Below are positions 52,994-62,604 of a stretch of DNA of 64,000 nt, piece after piece. The translations under genes were made by a program, and so were the position numbers. The stretch is from positions 1 through 64,000 of the forward strand of contig JAXJYC010000027.1 of NCBI GenBank assembly GCA_036307185.1. Reading direction: 5' to 3'. Every line of letters starts with the position of its first letter. Position 1 is the stretch's first letter. The notes under the pieces were generated by a model, which saw nothing but the letters and a program-made list of their open reading frames with translations, did not search any database and was not told the DNA's origin. This DNA is from SVEL01 sp017381055. Its GTDB lineage: Bacteria > Bacillota > Clostridia > Lachnospirales > Lachnospiraceae.

Positions 52994-54616
52994 TTACATC
53001 ATACCCATTCCTGCGCCACCTGCTGGCATCTGTGGAACATCTTCCTTAATAGTTGCAACTACTGACTCTGTTGTAAGAAGTGTAGACGCAACACTTGTAG
53101 CATTCTGTAATGCACTTCTTGTAACCTTAACTGGATCAAGGATACCAGCCTCTACCATAGATACATATTCTTCCTTATATGCATCAAATCCGATTCCTGC
53201 TTCTGACTCTCTTACCTTGTTTACGATAACTGAGCCTTCAAGACCAGCATTAGCTGCAATAGCATATAATGGAGCTTCAAGTGCCTTTAAGATAACGTTT
53301 GCACCTGTCTTCTCATCGCCTTCAAGATTTACAACAAGCTTTGCAACTTCCTTAGAAGCATGAATATATGCAGAACCACCACCTGCGATGATACCTTCTT
53401 CAACTGCTGCTCTTGTAGCATTTAAAGCATCTTCCATACGAAGCTTATTCTCTTTCATCTCTGTCTCTGTAGCAGCACCAACTCTGATTACAGCAACACC
53501 ACCTGCAAGCTTAGCAAGTCTTTCCTGAAGCTTCTCTCTATCGAACTCAGATGTAGTAGTTTCAATCTGATTCTTAATCTGAGCAACTCTAGCAGTAATC
53601 TGCTCCTTATCGCCCATACCATCAACGATGATAGTTGTCTCCTTCTGAACCTTAACTGACTTAGCCTGACCAAGCATATCCATTGTTGTATCTTTAAGGT
53701 CTAAACCGAGTTCCTCTGAAACAACAGTACCGCCTGTAAGAATAGCGATATCCTTAAGCATCTCTTTTCTTCTATCACCATAGCCTGGAGCCTTAACACC
53801 TACTACAGAGAATGTTCCACGAAGCTTATTTACAATAAGTGTTGTAAGAGCTTCACCTTCAATATCCTCTGCGATAATAAGAAGCTTTGCACCTGACTGT
53901 ACAATCTGCTCTAATACAGGAAGAATATCCTGAATATTTGAAATCTTCTTATCTGTAATTAAGATATATGGATTATCTAATACAGCTTCCATCTTATCCA
54001 TATCTGTTGCCATATATGCTGAGATATATCCTCTATCAAACTGCATACCTTCAACTAAATCAAGCTCAGTAAGCATTGTCTTAGATTCTTCAATTGTGAT
54101 AACACCATCGTTAGAAACCTTCTCCATAGCATCTGCTACCATATTTCCAACTTCTTCATCACCTGCTGAAATAGCTGCAACCTTTGCTATCTGATCCTTA
54201 CCGTTAATCTTTGCAGACATCTTCTTAATAGCTTCCACTGCTACATCTGTTGCTTTCTTCATACCCTTTCTTAAAACGATAGGGTTAGCACCAGCTGCAA
54301 GATTTTTCATACCTTCATTAATCATAGCCTGTGCAAGAACAGTAGCTGTTGTTGTACCATCACCTGCTACATCATTAGTCTTTGTAGCAACTTCCTTAAC
54401 AAGCTGTGCACCCATGTTTTCAAATGAATCCTCAAGCTCGATTTCCTTTGCAATAGACACACCGTCATTTGTAATCAATGGTGTTCCAAAAGACTTATCT
54501 AAAACTACATTTCTTCCCTTTGGTCCAAGTGTCACCTTTACAGTGTTTGCTAATTTATTAACGCCTTCCTCTAAAGCCTTTCTAGCTTCTGCGCCATACT
54601 TAATTTCCTTTGCCAT
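52994..54616 (-). CDS. groEL: chaperonin GroEL
   Basis: 540 residues with the KYGAEARKALEEGV start, TLGPKGRNVVLDKSFG, AGDGTTTATVLA and the C-terminal GGM-like tail (GGAGMGMM). It forms the 14-mer folding chamber with GroES in the cytoplasm. It lies 83 nt after groES; a stem-loop without T-run sits between. It is under CIRCE/HrcA control. Confidence 0.97.
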   Translation of the reverse strand: MAKEIKYGAEARKALEEGVNKLANTVKVTLGPKGRNVVLDKSFGTPLITNDGVSIAKEIELEDSFENMGAQLVKEVATKTNDVAGDGTTTATVLAQAMINEGMKNLAAGANPIVLRKGMKKATDVAVEAIKKMSAKINGKDQIAKVAAISAGDEEVGNMVADAMEKVSNDGVITIEESKTMLTELDLVEGMQFDRGYISAYMATDMDKMEAVLDNPYILITDKKISNIQDILPVLEQIVQSGAKLLIIAEDIEGEALTTLIVNKLRGTFSVVGVKAPGYGDRRKEMLKDIAILTGGTVVSEELGLDLKDTTMDMLGQAKSVKVQKETTIIVDGMGDKEQITARVAQIKNQIETTTSEFDREKLQERLAKLAGGVAVIRVGAATETEMKENKLRMEDALNATRAAVEEGIIAGGGSAYIHASKEVAKLVVNLEGDEKTGANVILKALEAPLYAIAANAGLEGSVIVNKVRESEAGIGFDAYKEEYVSMVEAGILDPVKVTRSALQNATSVASTLLTTESVVATIKEDVPQMPAGGAGMGMM

Positions 54617-54648
54617 ATCTATTTACCTCTTTTCATATTATTATAGTA

Positions 54649-54680
54649 GGATTGTTCCAGTGCGTAGCACGTAACAATCC
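54649..54680 (-). other. stem-loop between groES and groEL
   Basis: ggattgtt and aacaatcc form an 8-bp stem, with an inner 4-bp helix (gtgc/gcac). No T-run follows, so termination is unlikely; it may be an mRNA processing or stability site between the two cistrons. Confidence 0.5.
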
Positions 54681-54699
54681 ATAGAATTCTAGTTACATC

Positions 54700-54963
54700 T
54701 TATGCAAATACAGCTAATACATCTTCTTCCTTAACGATTATGTATTCTTCCTCATCTACCTTAATGCTAGTACCAGCATACTTTGAATATACTACTGTAT
54801 CACCAACCTTAAGCTCTTCCTTAACATCCTTACCCACAGCTACAACTGTTGCTTCCTGTGGTTTTTCCTTTGTCTGTCCAGGAATAACGATTCCTGACTT
54901 TGTAGTTTCCTCTGCAACTACCTGCTTAATTACTAATCTGTCTCCCAATGGCTTTAAATTCAT
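54700..54963 (-). CDS. groES: co-chaperonin GroES
   Basis: 87 residues. MNLKPLGDRLVIKQV start, the mobile-loop segment AEETTKSGIVIPGQT, and VVYSKYAGTSIKVDEEEYIIVKEEDVLAV end. The start at 54963 has AGGAGG upstream. First gene of the groESL operon and preceded by CIRCE. Slightly shorter than the usual ~95, owing to a compact C-terminus. Confidence 0.95.
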   Translation of the reverse strand: MNLKPLGDRLVIKQVVAEETTKSGIVIPGQTKEKPQEATVVAVGKDVKEELKVGDTVVYSKYAGTSIKVDEEEYIIVKEEDVLAVFA

Positions 54964-55048
54964 AACGAATTCCTCCTTTTTTAATTTCAATCTGCCATAC
55001 ATTATATATATGGTTTATCTTTCTTACATTTTCATACTTTTCTCAAAA

Positions 55049-55075
55049 TTAGCACTCATTCATACGGAGTGCTAA
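55049..55075. promoter_or_regulatory. CIRCE operator upstream of groESL
   Basis: TTAGCACTC, nine bases, GAGTGCTAA: a perfect match to the HrcA-binding CIRCE element. It lies 85 nt before the groES start. Confidence 0.97.
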
Positions 55076-55128
55076 TATCTAAAAGTATTTTATACTTCAT
55101 ATATACATATATCAATAGTACTAAAGTA

Positions 55129-55998
55129 CTAGTCAACTTTACCATCTCTTGCAAAATAAAACAAGTACTGTTGGGCATATCCGCCGTATTTACCAAAACG
55201 TTCATCTGCAAACTTTACTATTTTATCTTTAGGTGTGTCCTTCTTAAAATAAAGGTGCTCCATTATTCGCTTTATCCACACATCAACAGGGAATGCCGAT
55301 GTATATCCCAAACCAAATAAAAGCACACAATTAGCCACTTTATCTCCAACACCCTTAATCTGCAAAAGTTTTTCCTTAGCCTCCTCATAAGTCAAACCAG
55401 CAAAACTTTCTTCCTCTGACCATTTCTTAAGATATCTTACAGCATCACACAAATATGGAGCTCTAAATCCTGTCTTTAATTTCCTAAATTCATCCTCCGA
55501 TATATTAGCTAATACATCAAGACTAGGAAAGCTATAATATTCCTTGCCATTTACAGAGCCAACTAACTGTCCATATTCCTTAGAAATAGCTGCAACTATC
55601 TGTTTTATATGTGGTATCTGCTTATTTTGAGAAATAATAAAAGATAACAATATCTCTGTGAATTCCTGTCTTAAAATTCTAATCCCAGACTTTTCGTTTA
55701 TAGCACCTTTAAGCTCATCACACTTGCTCTCAAGTTCTCTTTTTATCTTGCCATAATCCGTATCCATATCAAAATAACTACGCCATATAGAATTATACTC
55801 ATCCTCTGACGTATTAAACATGATAACCTTATTATTCTCCTGTTTAATACGAAGCATTCTTCCAAATGCTACTGTGACATATTCCATATTATCAAGCTTT
55901 TCAAAATGAAAGCATTGTCCACATTCAAATATCTGCTGAATATTAAAATCAGAAACATTTGTTAATACTACATCATTATTAATATGCTCTACCTTCAT
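55129..55998 (-). CDS. OGG1-like DNA glycosylase/AP lyase
   Basis: 289 residues. N-terminal OGG-type domain (FDIQQIF-like FNIQQIFECGQCFHF), then a helix-hairpin-helix GPD domain: QIKGVGDKVANCVLLFGLGYTSAFPVDVWIKR. The Lys in KGVGDK and Asp in PVDVW are the catalytic pair of 8-oxoguanine glycosylases. It excises oxidised or damaged bases. The start at 55998 has GGTGAT close upstream; an ATG at 56022 overlaps the phosphatase stop. Co-transcribed with the Cof-type gene. Confidence 0.85.
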   Translation of the reverse strand: MKVEHINNDVVLTNVSDFNIQQIFECGQCFHFEKLDNMEYVTVAFGRMLRIKQENNKVIMFNTSEDEYNSIWRSYFDMDTDYGKIKRELESKCDELKGAINEKSGIRILRQEFTEILLSFIISQNKQIPHIKQIVAAISKEYGQLVGSVNGKEYYSFPSLDVLANISEDEFRKLKTGFRAPYLCDAVRYLKKWSEEESFAGLTYEEAKEKLLQIKGVGDKVANCVLLFGLGYTSAFPVDVWIKRIMEHLYFKKDTPKDKIVKFADERFGKYGGYAQQYLFYFARDGKVD

Positions 55999-56008
55999 AA
56001 TATCACCA

Positions 56009-56833
56009 TTATATAAGTTCATATTTCTCTAATGCTTTATAAACACCATCATTTTCTACAGTATCTGTAACATAGGCTGCGATAGCCTTAAGCTGATCAT
56101 CTGACCTGCCCATAGCCACACCATATTTTACATACTCAAGCATCTCATAATCATTCATGCTGTCGCCAAATCCGTAGGTATTTTCTTGCCCTATATCTAA
56201 GTCATCTAAAATAAGCTTAATTCCCTCTGCCTTTGAAAATCCCTTAGGTATAAGTTCCAAAAGAAGACCACCATGAATAACTACAAGATAATCTGACTGA
56301 AAATATTCTCTTGCAGCTTCAATATCACTATCCTTGCTAATTACCGCACTAATTTTAGCAGCTTTGATTCCCTTATCTTCTGGAGGTATAGTTTGAAGCT
56401 CTCCGCCTACATTATAGTAAAAGTGATCATATATCATCTTATACTCTTTTGTCCAAGTGCCTTCCGGTTCCAAATAAAATACATCATGTCCCTCAGGAAC
56501 TGGAACAAATCCATATTCCCTAAGTTTTTTGGCAACCCTCATAGTTTCGTCTTCCTCTAACTCCCAACGATAAAGCTCTCTTCCATGGTATTCAACATAT
56601 GTGCCTGCACCTGCTATTATTCCATCAAATGCCATTTCATTTAACTCATCTAACAACATCGCTTTAGTTCTTCCTGTACATAAAAATACCAAATGACCAT
56701 TTTCTTTTAATTTTTTTATTCCCTCTTTGGCAGATTCTGGAATTCCTATCACAGGACTACGCAATGTGCCATCAATATCAAAGAAAATAGCTTTTTTATC
56801 ATTCATATTACATATTTTTTTACTTAATTCCAT
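56009..56833 (-). CDS. HAD-superfamily hydrolase, Cof type
   Basis: 274 residues. Motif I FFDIDGTL (about residue 17), motif II LCTGR, and motif IV GFGDSMNDYEML (about 220) with Lys before it. The cap is type C2. Members dephosphorylate sugar phosphates, FMN or other small phosphates; the substrate cannot be assigned. AAGGAA is ~13 nt before the first ATG. An internal ATG at 56806 lacks a site. It overlaps the start of the OGG-like gene. Confidence 0.87.
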   Translation of the reverse strand: MELSKKICNMNDKKAIFFDIDGTLRSPVIGIPESAKEGIKKLKENGHLVFLCTGRTKAMLLDELNEMAFDGIIAGAGTYVEYHGRELYRWELEEDETMRVAKKLREYGFVPVPEGHDVFYLEPEGTWTKEYKMIYDHFYYNVGGELQTIPPEDKGIKAAKISAVISKDSDIEAAREYFQSDYLVVIHGGLLLELIPKGFSKAEGIKLILDDLDIGQENTYGFGDSMNDYEMLEYVKYGVAMGRSDDQLKAIAAYVTDTVENDGVYKALEKYELI

Positions 56834-57000
56834 ATACTTAAACTGTTTCCTTATATTATTTAGCTTTTTAAGCTTTTTTATTTTAACAAAAAATATTACT
56901 TATTGCACTAATTTTGTGCTTTATTTTTTCCAAAAAAAGTATTACAATGTATAGTAAAGAAAAAAGGGTGTCGCTCTAAGCGGCAGAATGGAGGTTTTAA

Positions 57001-57240
57001 ATGGCAAGCTTTAAAAAATTTCTTACTTACACAGCACTCACAGCTGCTGCAGTAGCAGGCGGAATTGCGATATATAAGAAGTTTCAGGGAAACAGCGTAG
57101 ATTGCGATGATGATTTTGATGATTTCGATGATGACGATTTCGATGATGATTTTGATGATTTAGATGTAGATTGCAGAAATTACACATCTATCTCAGCTGA
57201 CAACGCCGCTGAAGAGGCAACAGAAGAAGTTTCTGAATAA
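57001..57240 (+). CDS. small Asp-rich membrane-anchored protein
   Basis: 79 residues, plus strand. N-terminal helix (LTYTALTAAAVAGGIAIYKK, about residues 8-27) can span the membrane. It is followed by a dense Asp/Phe stretch (DDDFDDFDDDDFDDDF) and a Glu-rich tail. GGAGG lies 6 nt before the ATG. Flanked by minus-strand genes on both sides, with its own terminator. No family recognised. The acidic tail could bind cations or a basic partner. Confidence 0.7.
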   Translation: MASFKKFLTYTALTAAAVAGGIAIYKKFQGNSVDCDDDFDDFDDDDFDDDFDDLDVDCRNYTSISADNAAEEATEEVSE

Positions 57241-57250
57241 TAATTAAATC

Positions 57251-57280
57251 AAAAGGCCGTTATAAAACGGCCTTTTCTTT
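57251..57280. terminator. bidirectional intrinsic terminator
   Basis: aaaaggccgt and acggcctttt form a strong stem, with T-runs on both strands. It ends the small acidic gene on the plus strand and the DUF6062-like gene on the minus strand. Confidence 0.92.
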
Positions 57281-57286
57281 TACTCT

Positions 57287-57997
57287 TTATTCTTTTATAT
57301 CTGAGCTATTAACCTTTTGAAGCATACGTGGCAACGCATCCTTGCTATTCTTCCATGGTTCATCCTTATAGCGATAATCAAACTTATCTATAAACCAATC
57401 AAGGTCTTCTTTTACTCTCTTCATATTATCTAAGAAAAGATTTCTTGTTACCTCAACAAATTCTTCTAAATTCTTGCCTGATAACTCTTTAGATGCATAT
57501 TCGATAAGCATTCCATAATGTTCTATACAAAAGCCCTTAGACTTCTTATATTTCTCCTTAAAATCATTATCATTCTTCCAAAGATACATAATTGTAATAA
57601 TATATCTTTCAAAAACATCCTTGATTCTATTGCAAATAAAACAAGAATCACTAATCTGCTTAACATAAGCCTCTAACTTAGAATTATCAGCTTTCTTTAA
57701 AAATCCACCCTTTGCTTCCGGTTTAATCTTCTCTAACTGCTTGATAAGCTCATATGTGTGTGTCTGATACATAAGTGCCATACCAAGACGGTTACCTCTA
57801 GCATACATCTTTGCCACATGGTCCTTGCAAAAGCCTGCCTTATCTGTCATAGCTCTTACATCTTCTTCCATGTAAGAAGGTCCCAATGTAAAATCCAGAG
57901 CATCGCTCTCTAGTTTTCTATACATCTCGCATACTGGACACTCACAGTCCATATCAAATGTATCGTTAACCGGTATTGTATATAGTTTTTCTGCCAT
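57287..57997 (-). CDS. Cys-rich DUF6062-like protein
   Basis: 236 residues, cytoplasmic. Cys motifs CECPVC (about 18-23), GFCKDH (about 56-61), SCFICN (about 117-122) and GFCIEH (about 149-154) form two likely CxxC/CxxH metal sites. It starts 2 nt before the DUF2225 gene ends. It resembles DUF6062 of Clostridia. Function unknown; zinc or iron-sulfur binding is inferred. Confidence 0.75.
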   Translation of the reverse strand: MAEKLYTIPVNDTFDMDCECPVCEMYRKLESDALDFTLGPSYMEEDVRAMTDKAGFCKDHVAKMYARGNRLGMALMYQTHTYELIKQLEKIKPEAKGGFLKKADNSKLEAYVKQISDSCFICNRIKDVFERYIITIMYLWKNDNDFKEKYKKSKGFCIEHYGMLIEYASKELSGKNLEEFVEVTRNLFLDNMKRVKEDLDWFIDKFDYRYKDEPWKNSKDALPRMLQKVNSSDIKE

Positions 57998-57999
57998 AC

Positions 58000-58845
58000 T
58001 TACTCCTTCGGTAAAAGCTTACGCATCTCTCTAGCCTTATCCTTAAGTTTAGCTGATGCAGCTTTCGAAACAATCAAATCTGATAAAAGTTTCATAGACT
58101 TAGCGTAATCCTCGCACTGTCTAGCTAACTCTGCTACAAGATAAACACATGTCCACTCATCCATACCACATATTGGTGGCATTTCCTTAGCCATAGCTAC
58201 TACAAATCCCTCATACGCCTTCTTTATATATTCCTTTTCCTTAGCCTTAAGTACTCCTATAACCTTTGCGCTATCTGGAGTATCATTTGTAAGACTTTCC
58301 ATCTGTCCTCTTGTAAGCCATGCAAGTTTAAGACATGTATATGCCTTCTCACTAGCTTTGCCTTTCTTTACAACAGCATTTGCCAATGCTAACTGATGAC
58401 GAAGAATTGCTTCATCATAAGAATATATCTCACACTTATCATCTACACCCTTAAAATAAGGTGAGATATTAGTTTTTACAAACTTAGCTTGACCAGATGT
58501 AATATTATTAAAGAATCTACTTAAAGAAGAATAACCGCATTTATTACATACGATACAGTCATATTTCAAAGAATCAATTCCTTGATACTTAGGTCTCAAG
58601 TCAGTGTCTGCACCAATCATTTTAGCCTTACCGACTCTTACAGCCTTAGCCTTGAACTCAGCATCACAAACAGGACATCTATATCCTTTGTCAAATAAAT
58701 AATCCTTTTCTTCTGGCTCAGCTGGTTGTGCAGATGCTTCCTTCTTCTCTAGTTCACTCTTTTTTTCATCACTCTCGTACAAATCCATACCTGAGAGCAT
58801 ACTCAAACCGACCTTATTAAGATCAGAAAATAAATTATCGCTCAT
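58000..58845 (-). CDS. DUF2225 family protein
   Basis: 281 residues. Zinc-finger motifs CPVCDAEF (about 57) and CIVCNKCGYSS (about 97), followed by a TPR-like helical region (RHQLALANAVVKKGKASEKAYTCLKLAWL). This matches DUF2225. The N-terminal 50 residues are charged and disordered. It is upstream of and coupled to the DUF6062-like gene; both follow glnS. Function unknown. Confidence 0.87.
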   Translation of the reverse strand: MSDNLFSDLNKVGLSMLSGMDLYESDEKKSELEKKEASAQPAEPEEKDYLFDKGYRCPVCDAEFKAKAVRVGKAKMIGADTDLRPKYQGIDSLKYDCIVCNKCGYSSLSRFFNNITSGQAKFVKTNISPYFKGVDDKCEIYSYDEAILRHQLALANAVVKKGKASEKAYTCLKLAWLTRGQMESLTNDTPDSAKVIGVLKAKEKEYIKKAYEGFVVAMAKEMPPICGMDEWTCVYLVAELARQCEDYAKSMKLLSDLIVSKAASAKLKDKAREMRKLLPKE

Positions 58846-58871
58846 ATGCTACCCTCTCTCTAATTGTATTC

Positions 58872-60530
58872 TTATAACTTAAATGAGCTCTTAAGGGATA
58901 CAATTCTGTTAAATACAAGATTATCCTTTGTACTATCCTTACAATCTACGCAGAAGAAGCCCTGTCTTACAAACTGGAAGCTATCATAAGCATTAGCCTC
59001 TGCTAAGCTTGGCTCAACATAACAATCCTTAAGAACTGTAAGGGAATTTGGATTAAGGTTAAGGCTTCCATCTTCATTAAGCTTACCCTTCTCCTCATCA
59101 ACAATATTCTCATAGAGTCTCACTTCAGCTTTAATCGCCTCTTTTGCACTTACCCAATGGATAGTTCCTTTTACTTTTCTTCCTTCGAAGCCACTACCAC
59201 TCTTTGTCTCTGGATCATATGTACAATGCACCTCTGTTACATTGCCATTTTCATCCTTAACAAAGCTTTCACACTTAACAAAGTATGCATTCATAAGACG
59301 AACCTCATTACCTGGGAAAAGTCTGAAATACTTCTTTGGTGGTTCCTCCATAAAGTCATCTCTCTCAATGTAAAGCTCTCTACTAAATGGAAGCTTTCTA
59401 GAACCAAGTTCTGGATTCTCAAGATTATTATCAGCATCAAGGTATTCAACCTCTCCCTCTGGATAATTATCTATAATAAGCTTAATAGGATCAAGAATCG
59501 CCATAGCTCTTGGTCTCTTAAGCTTTAAGTCTTCTCTGATACAATACTCAAGCATTGCATAATCAACTGAACTATTAGCCTTAGATACACCACAAAGCTC
59601 TACAAACTTCTTAATAGATTCTGGTGTAAATCCTCTTCTTCTAAGAGCACTGATAGATACAAGTCTTGGATCATCCCAGCCATCTACAATACCATCTTCA
59701 ACAAGCTTCTTAATGTATCTCTTACCTGTGATAACATTTGTAAGATAAAGCTTAGCAAACTCAATCTGCTTAGGTGGCTGCTCGTATCCTAACTCCTTAA
59801 CAACCCAATCATAAAGTGGTCTATGATCCTCAAACTCAAGTGTACAGATAGAATGTGTAACACCTTCGATAGCATCCTCAATAGGATGAGCAAAATCGTA
59901 CATTGGATATACGCACCACTTATCACCTGTGTTGTGATGAGTCATTCTAGCTACTCTATAGATAACTGGATCTCTCATGTTAATATTAGGTGATGACATA
60001 TCAATCTTTGCACGAAGAACCTTAGAACCATCCTCGTACTTACCAGCTGTCATCTCTTCAAATAACTTTAAGTTCTCTTCAACACTTCTATCTCTATATG
60101 GACTATTCTTACCCGGCTCCGTAAGAGTACCTCTATACTCTCTAATCTCCTCAGCAGAAAGATCACATACAAAGGCCTTGCCCTTCTTAATGAGCTCTAT
60201 AGCAGCCTCGTGCATCTTATCAAAGTAATTTGAAGCATAGAAAAGTCTGTCTTCAAAATCAGCTCCAAGCCACTCTACATCAGCCTTAATAGACTGAACG
60301 AACTCTGTCTTCTCCTTTGTAGGATTAGTATCATCAAAACGAAGGTTAAACTTACCACCATACTGCTGTGCTAATCCATAATTTAATAATATAGACTTTG
60401 CATGTCCAATATGAAGATATCCGTTTGGTTCAGGTGGAAAACGAGTCATAACATGATCATAAACACCTTCTGCCAAATCCTTCTCAATAATCTGCTCAAT
60501 AAAATTTTTTGAAACTACTGTTTCTTCCAT
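58872..60530 (-). CDS. glnS: glutaminyl-tRNA synthetase
   Basis: 552 residues. The catalytic HIGH region is PPEPNGYLHIGHAKS (about residues 33-47), with RFDDTNP and the class I barrel. The KMSKS-like loop is altered: LTNVITGKRYIKKLV around 275, where other GlnRS have SKRK. The start at 60530 has GGAGG 9 nt upstream. Charges tRNA-Gln directly, whereas many Firmicutes use GatCAB. Two C-terminal beta-barrel domains bind the anticodon. Confidence 0.93.
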   Translation of the reverse strand: MEETVVSKNFIEQIIEKDLAEGVYDHVMTRFPPEPNGYLHIGHAKSILLNYGLAQQYGGKFNLRFDDTNPTKEKTEFVQSIKADVEWLGADFEDRLFYASNYFDKMHEAAIELIKKGKAFVCDLSAEEIREYRGTLTEPGKNSPYRDRSVEENLKLFEEMTAGKYEDGSKVLRAKIDMSSPNINMRDPVIYRVARMTHHNTGDKWCVYPMYDFAHPIEDAIEGVTHSICTLEFEDHRPLYDWVVKELGYEQPPKQIEFAKLYLTNVITGKRYIKKLVEDGIVDGWDDPRLVSISALRRRGFTPESIKKFVELCGVSKANSSVDYAMLEYCIREDLKLKRPRAMAILDPIKLIIDNYPEGEVEYLDADNNLENPELGSRKLPFSRELYIERDDFMEEPPKKYFRLFPGNEVRLMNAYFVKCESFVKDENGNVTEVHCTYDPETKSGSGFEGRKVKGTIHWVSAKEAIKAEVRLYENIVDEEKGKLNEDGSLNLNPNSLTVLKDCYVEPSLAEANAYDSFQFVRQGFFCVDCKDSTKDNLVFNRIVSLKSSFKL

Positions 60531-60576
60531 TTCCAATTGCCTCCTAAATTACATAGCTACTATTATTCTACAACAC

Positions 60577-60605
60577 AAAAGCCCCTCTTGTAAAGGGACT
60601 TTTGA
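60577..60605 (-). terminator. intrinsic terminator of the surface-protein gene
   Basis: caaaagcccct and agggacttttg form a stem with one G-T pair around a 7-nt loop. The minus-strand T-run is within the 3' arm (CTTTTG), so it is a moderate terminator. Confidence 0.65.
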
Positions 60606-60613
60606 CAATATCA

Positions 60614-62467
60614 TTATAGTGTATCTGTACTTTCAGAAACCTTATCATTCCACTTTCTGAAATTAGCCATAAAGTGATAATAAAACAGAACTACCGAAAT
60701 ACCAAAAAGTGCTATTACCTTCACAAATCTATTCCTAGATTTTGCCCACTTTATCAGCTTATCTACAAGCTTCTTCTTTATTTCTTCCGTCATACTTACG
60801 TCTATTGGTTTAAAGTAGCATAACAAGTATGTCATTCCACCTATCATCGCCATAGTAGCATATATATGAACTACCTTCATATCTCCTGTCTGAGGTGCAT
60901 TAAATGGTGGCAATTCTTTATCGCTACCTTGTTCATCTTCTTTTTCTTCAATAGGTGGTTCAACATAAGGTACTTCCTCATAGTCAACATATCTACAAGT
61001 TGTACATTCATACTCCATAATGCCTGGAGAAGTCTTCGAAGCTAGCTTTACCATATTGGTTTCGACCATATTGTGGGCTGCATCATCTTTATGATCTTCA
61101 CAGTTTTTACATTTATGATAGTGAATGTCATCATCATATAGCCAGCCTATTTCGTAGTCATGGTCTTTTTTAGGAATAGATTGTTCTATAAATGCTCCAC
61201 ACTGTTCTTCATAACAATATATTTTTTTAGCACCTTCCTTTGTACATGTAGAATCACTTACAATTTCTTCACGACCTGTATAATCATGCTCATGAGTAGC
61301 TGATAATTTTTTTAATATCTCATTTTCTTCATATTCACACTCCGTACAATGTCTTTCCTTTAATCCATCCTCTGAAAAGGTAGCTTCATTTACCACATTC
61401 CAATCTGTCATCTCATGATAGTCTTCATCAATACAGTCATCACAGTTTTTACATTTATGATAATGAATTACATCACTATATCTATAATCCTCCTCATAAT
61501 CATGTGGTATCTTTGCAATTTCACTTTCCTCATATTCTCCACACTCATCTAATGTACAATATACTTTTTTCAAGCCAAGTTCATAGCACTTTGGATCTCT
61601 AATTATTTCCTCTGTTCCCTCAAATTCATGTACATGACTATCAGATAATTTTGGAATAATCTCTTCTTCTTCATAACCACATATATTACAATTTCTTTTC
61701 TTTAATCCATCTTCCCTAAACTTCGCTTCGGATACTATTGTCCAATCACTAAACTCGTGGTCAGCATATCCATCCTTTCGAGTATTATCAGTAATTGGGC
61801 AGTCATCTACAAGACATTCATGCCAATGAGCATCTTCGTCATTATTCCAATTTACAGTATCCCAATCATGAATATGGCTAACCCACACAGCTTGTACATT
61901 ATTTACTTCACCCTTTAACAAAATACCTGTGTTAGATTTCCTTTCCTCTACCATTCTTACCGGAAAAGTTAGTTCTTCACCATACTGATTAATCCATCCC
62001 ATAAATATGTGACCATCTTTTTCTGGTTCAGCAACATATTCTTGCTGCAAATAATTCATCATATTAGTACCATATATGGTATTCAAGCAAGTTGCTCCAT
62101 CCCAAAAATTTATTACTGCAACTGTTACCGCCCATTCCATACTGTTATCTAAAGTAAATGTATTTTGCTTAATACCACTTATATATAGTTCGATTTGGCC
62201 TCCTTTTGTCAAGTTATTAACTACTATAGTATTTTCTGACGTTCTTTCAAAATCACGTCTCTCATTTGTTGTAAGATCTTTTATATAAAACGAATCCACA
62301 TATGTATCTATCAAATGAGAGGTTGATCCTATAATTATCAAACCAAAACTAACCGTTTCTGTTTCTGCCTTTGCCTCAAAAGGCATAACAGTAAATATCA
62401 ATACAATTGTCATCAACATAGCTGTAAAACGTCCACGAAGACAAGCTTTTCCTTTTCGTTTTATCAT
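60614..62467 (-). CDS. repeat-rich surface protein with Cys/His modules and PQTGD motif
   Basis: 617 residues from the ATG at 62467 (GAGGG 5 nt upstream). A signal peptide ends AKA before ETE (about residue 36). A ~160-residue beta-type domain is followed by at least three ~75-residue repeats with CxxC pairs, conserved HDYE and HYHKCKNC, then a Pro/Glu-rich spacer and APQTGD. The last resembles a sortase signal, but two hydrophobic segments and a basic region of over 70 residues follow, so it may be membrane-embedded. No known repeat family assigned. Confidence 0.75.
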   Translation of the reverse strand: MIKRKGKACLRGRFTAMLMTIVLIFTVMPFEAKAETETVSFGLIIIGSTSHLIDTYVDSFYIKDLTTNERRDFERTSENTIVVNNLTKGGQIELYISGIKQNTFTLDNSMEWAVTVAVINFWDGATCLNTIYGTNMMNYLQQEYVAEPEKDGHIFMGWINQYGEELTFPVRMVEERKSNTGILLKGEVNNVQAVWVSHIHDWDTVNWNNDEDAHWHECLVDDCPITDNTRKDGYADHEFSDWTIVSEAKFREDGLKKRNCNICGYEEEEIIPKLSDSHVHEFEGTEEIIRDPKCYELGLKKVYCTLDECGEYEESEIAKIPHDYEEDYRYSDVIHYHKCKNCDDCIDEDYHEMTDWNVVNEATFSEDGLKERHCTECEYEENEILKKLSATHEHDYTGREEIVSDSTCTKEGAKKIYCYEEQCGAFIEQSIPKKDHDYEIGWLYDDDIHYHKCKNCEDHKDDAAHNMVETNMVKLASKTSPGIMEYECTTCRYVDYEEVPYVEPPIEEKEDEQGSDKELPPFNAPQTGDMKVVHIYATMAMIGGMTYLLCYFKPIDVSMTEEIKKKLVDKLIKWAKSRNRFVKVIALFGISVVLFYYHFMANFRKWNDKVSESTDTL

Positions 62468-62566
62468 AACATCCCTCATCTCTATATTAAAATTTTCACG
62501 CATCAATAATTCATATATATTCTATCATATTTCACGCTTATATTCAACGAAAAAGCCTATAAAAAG

Positions 62567-62596
62567 AGCAGAGCCTCTTTCATTTTAGACTCTGCT
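62567..62596 (-). terminator. intrinsic terminator of the paralogous membrane-protein gene
   Basis: Minus-strand AGCAGAG and CTCTGCT form the core stem, with partial inner pairing, followed by CTTTTT. It lies 9 nt after the stop at 62605. Confidence 0.85.
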
Positions 62597-62604
62597 GATA
62601 GTCA

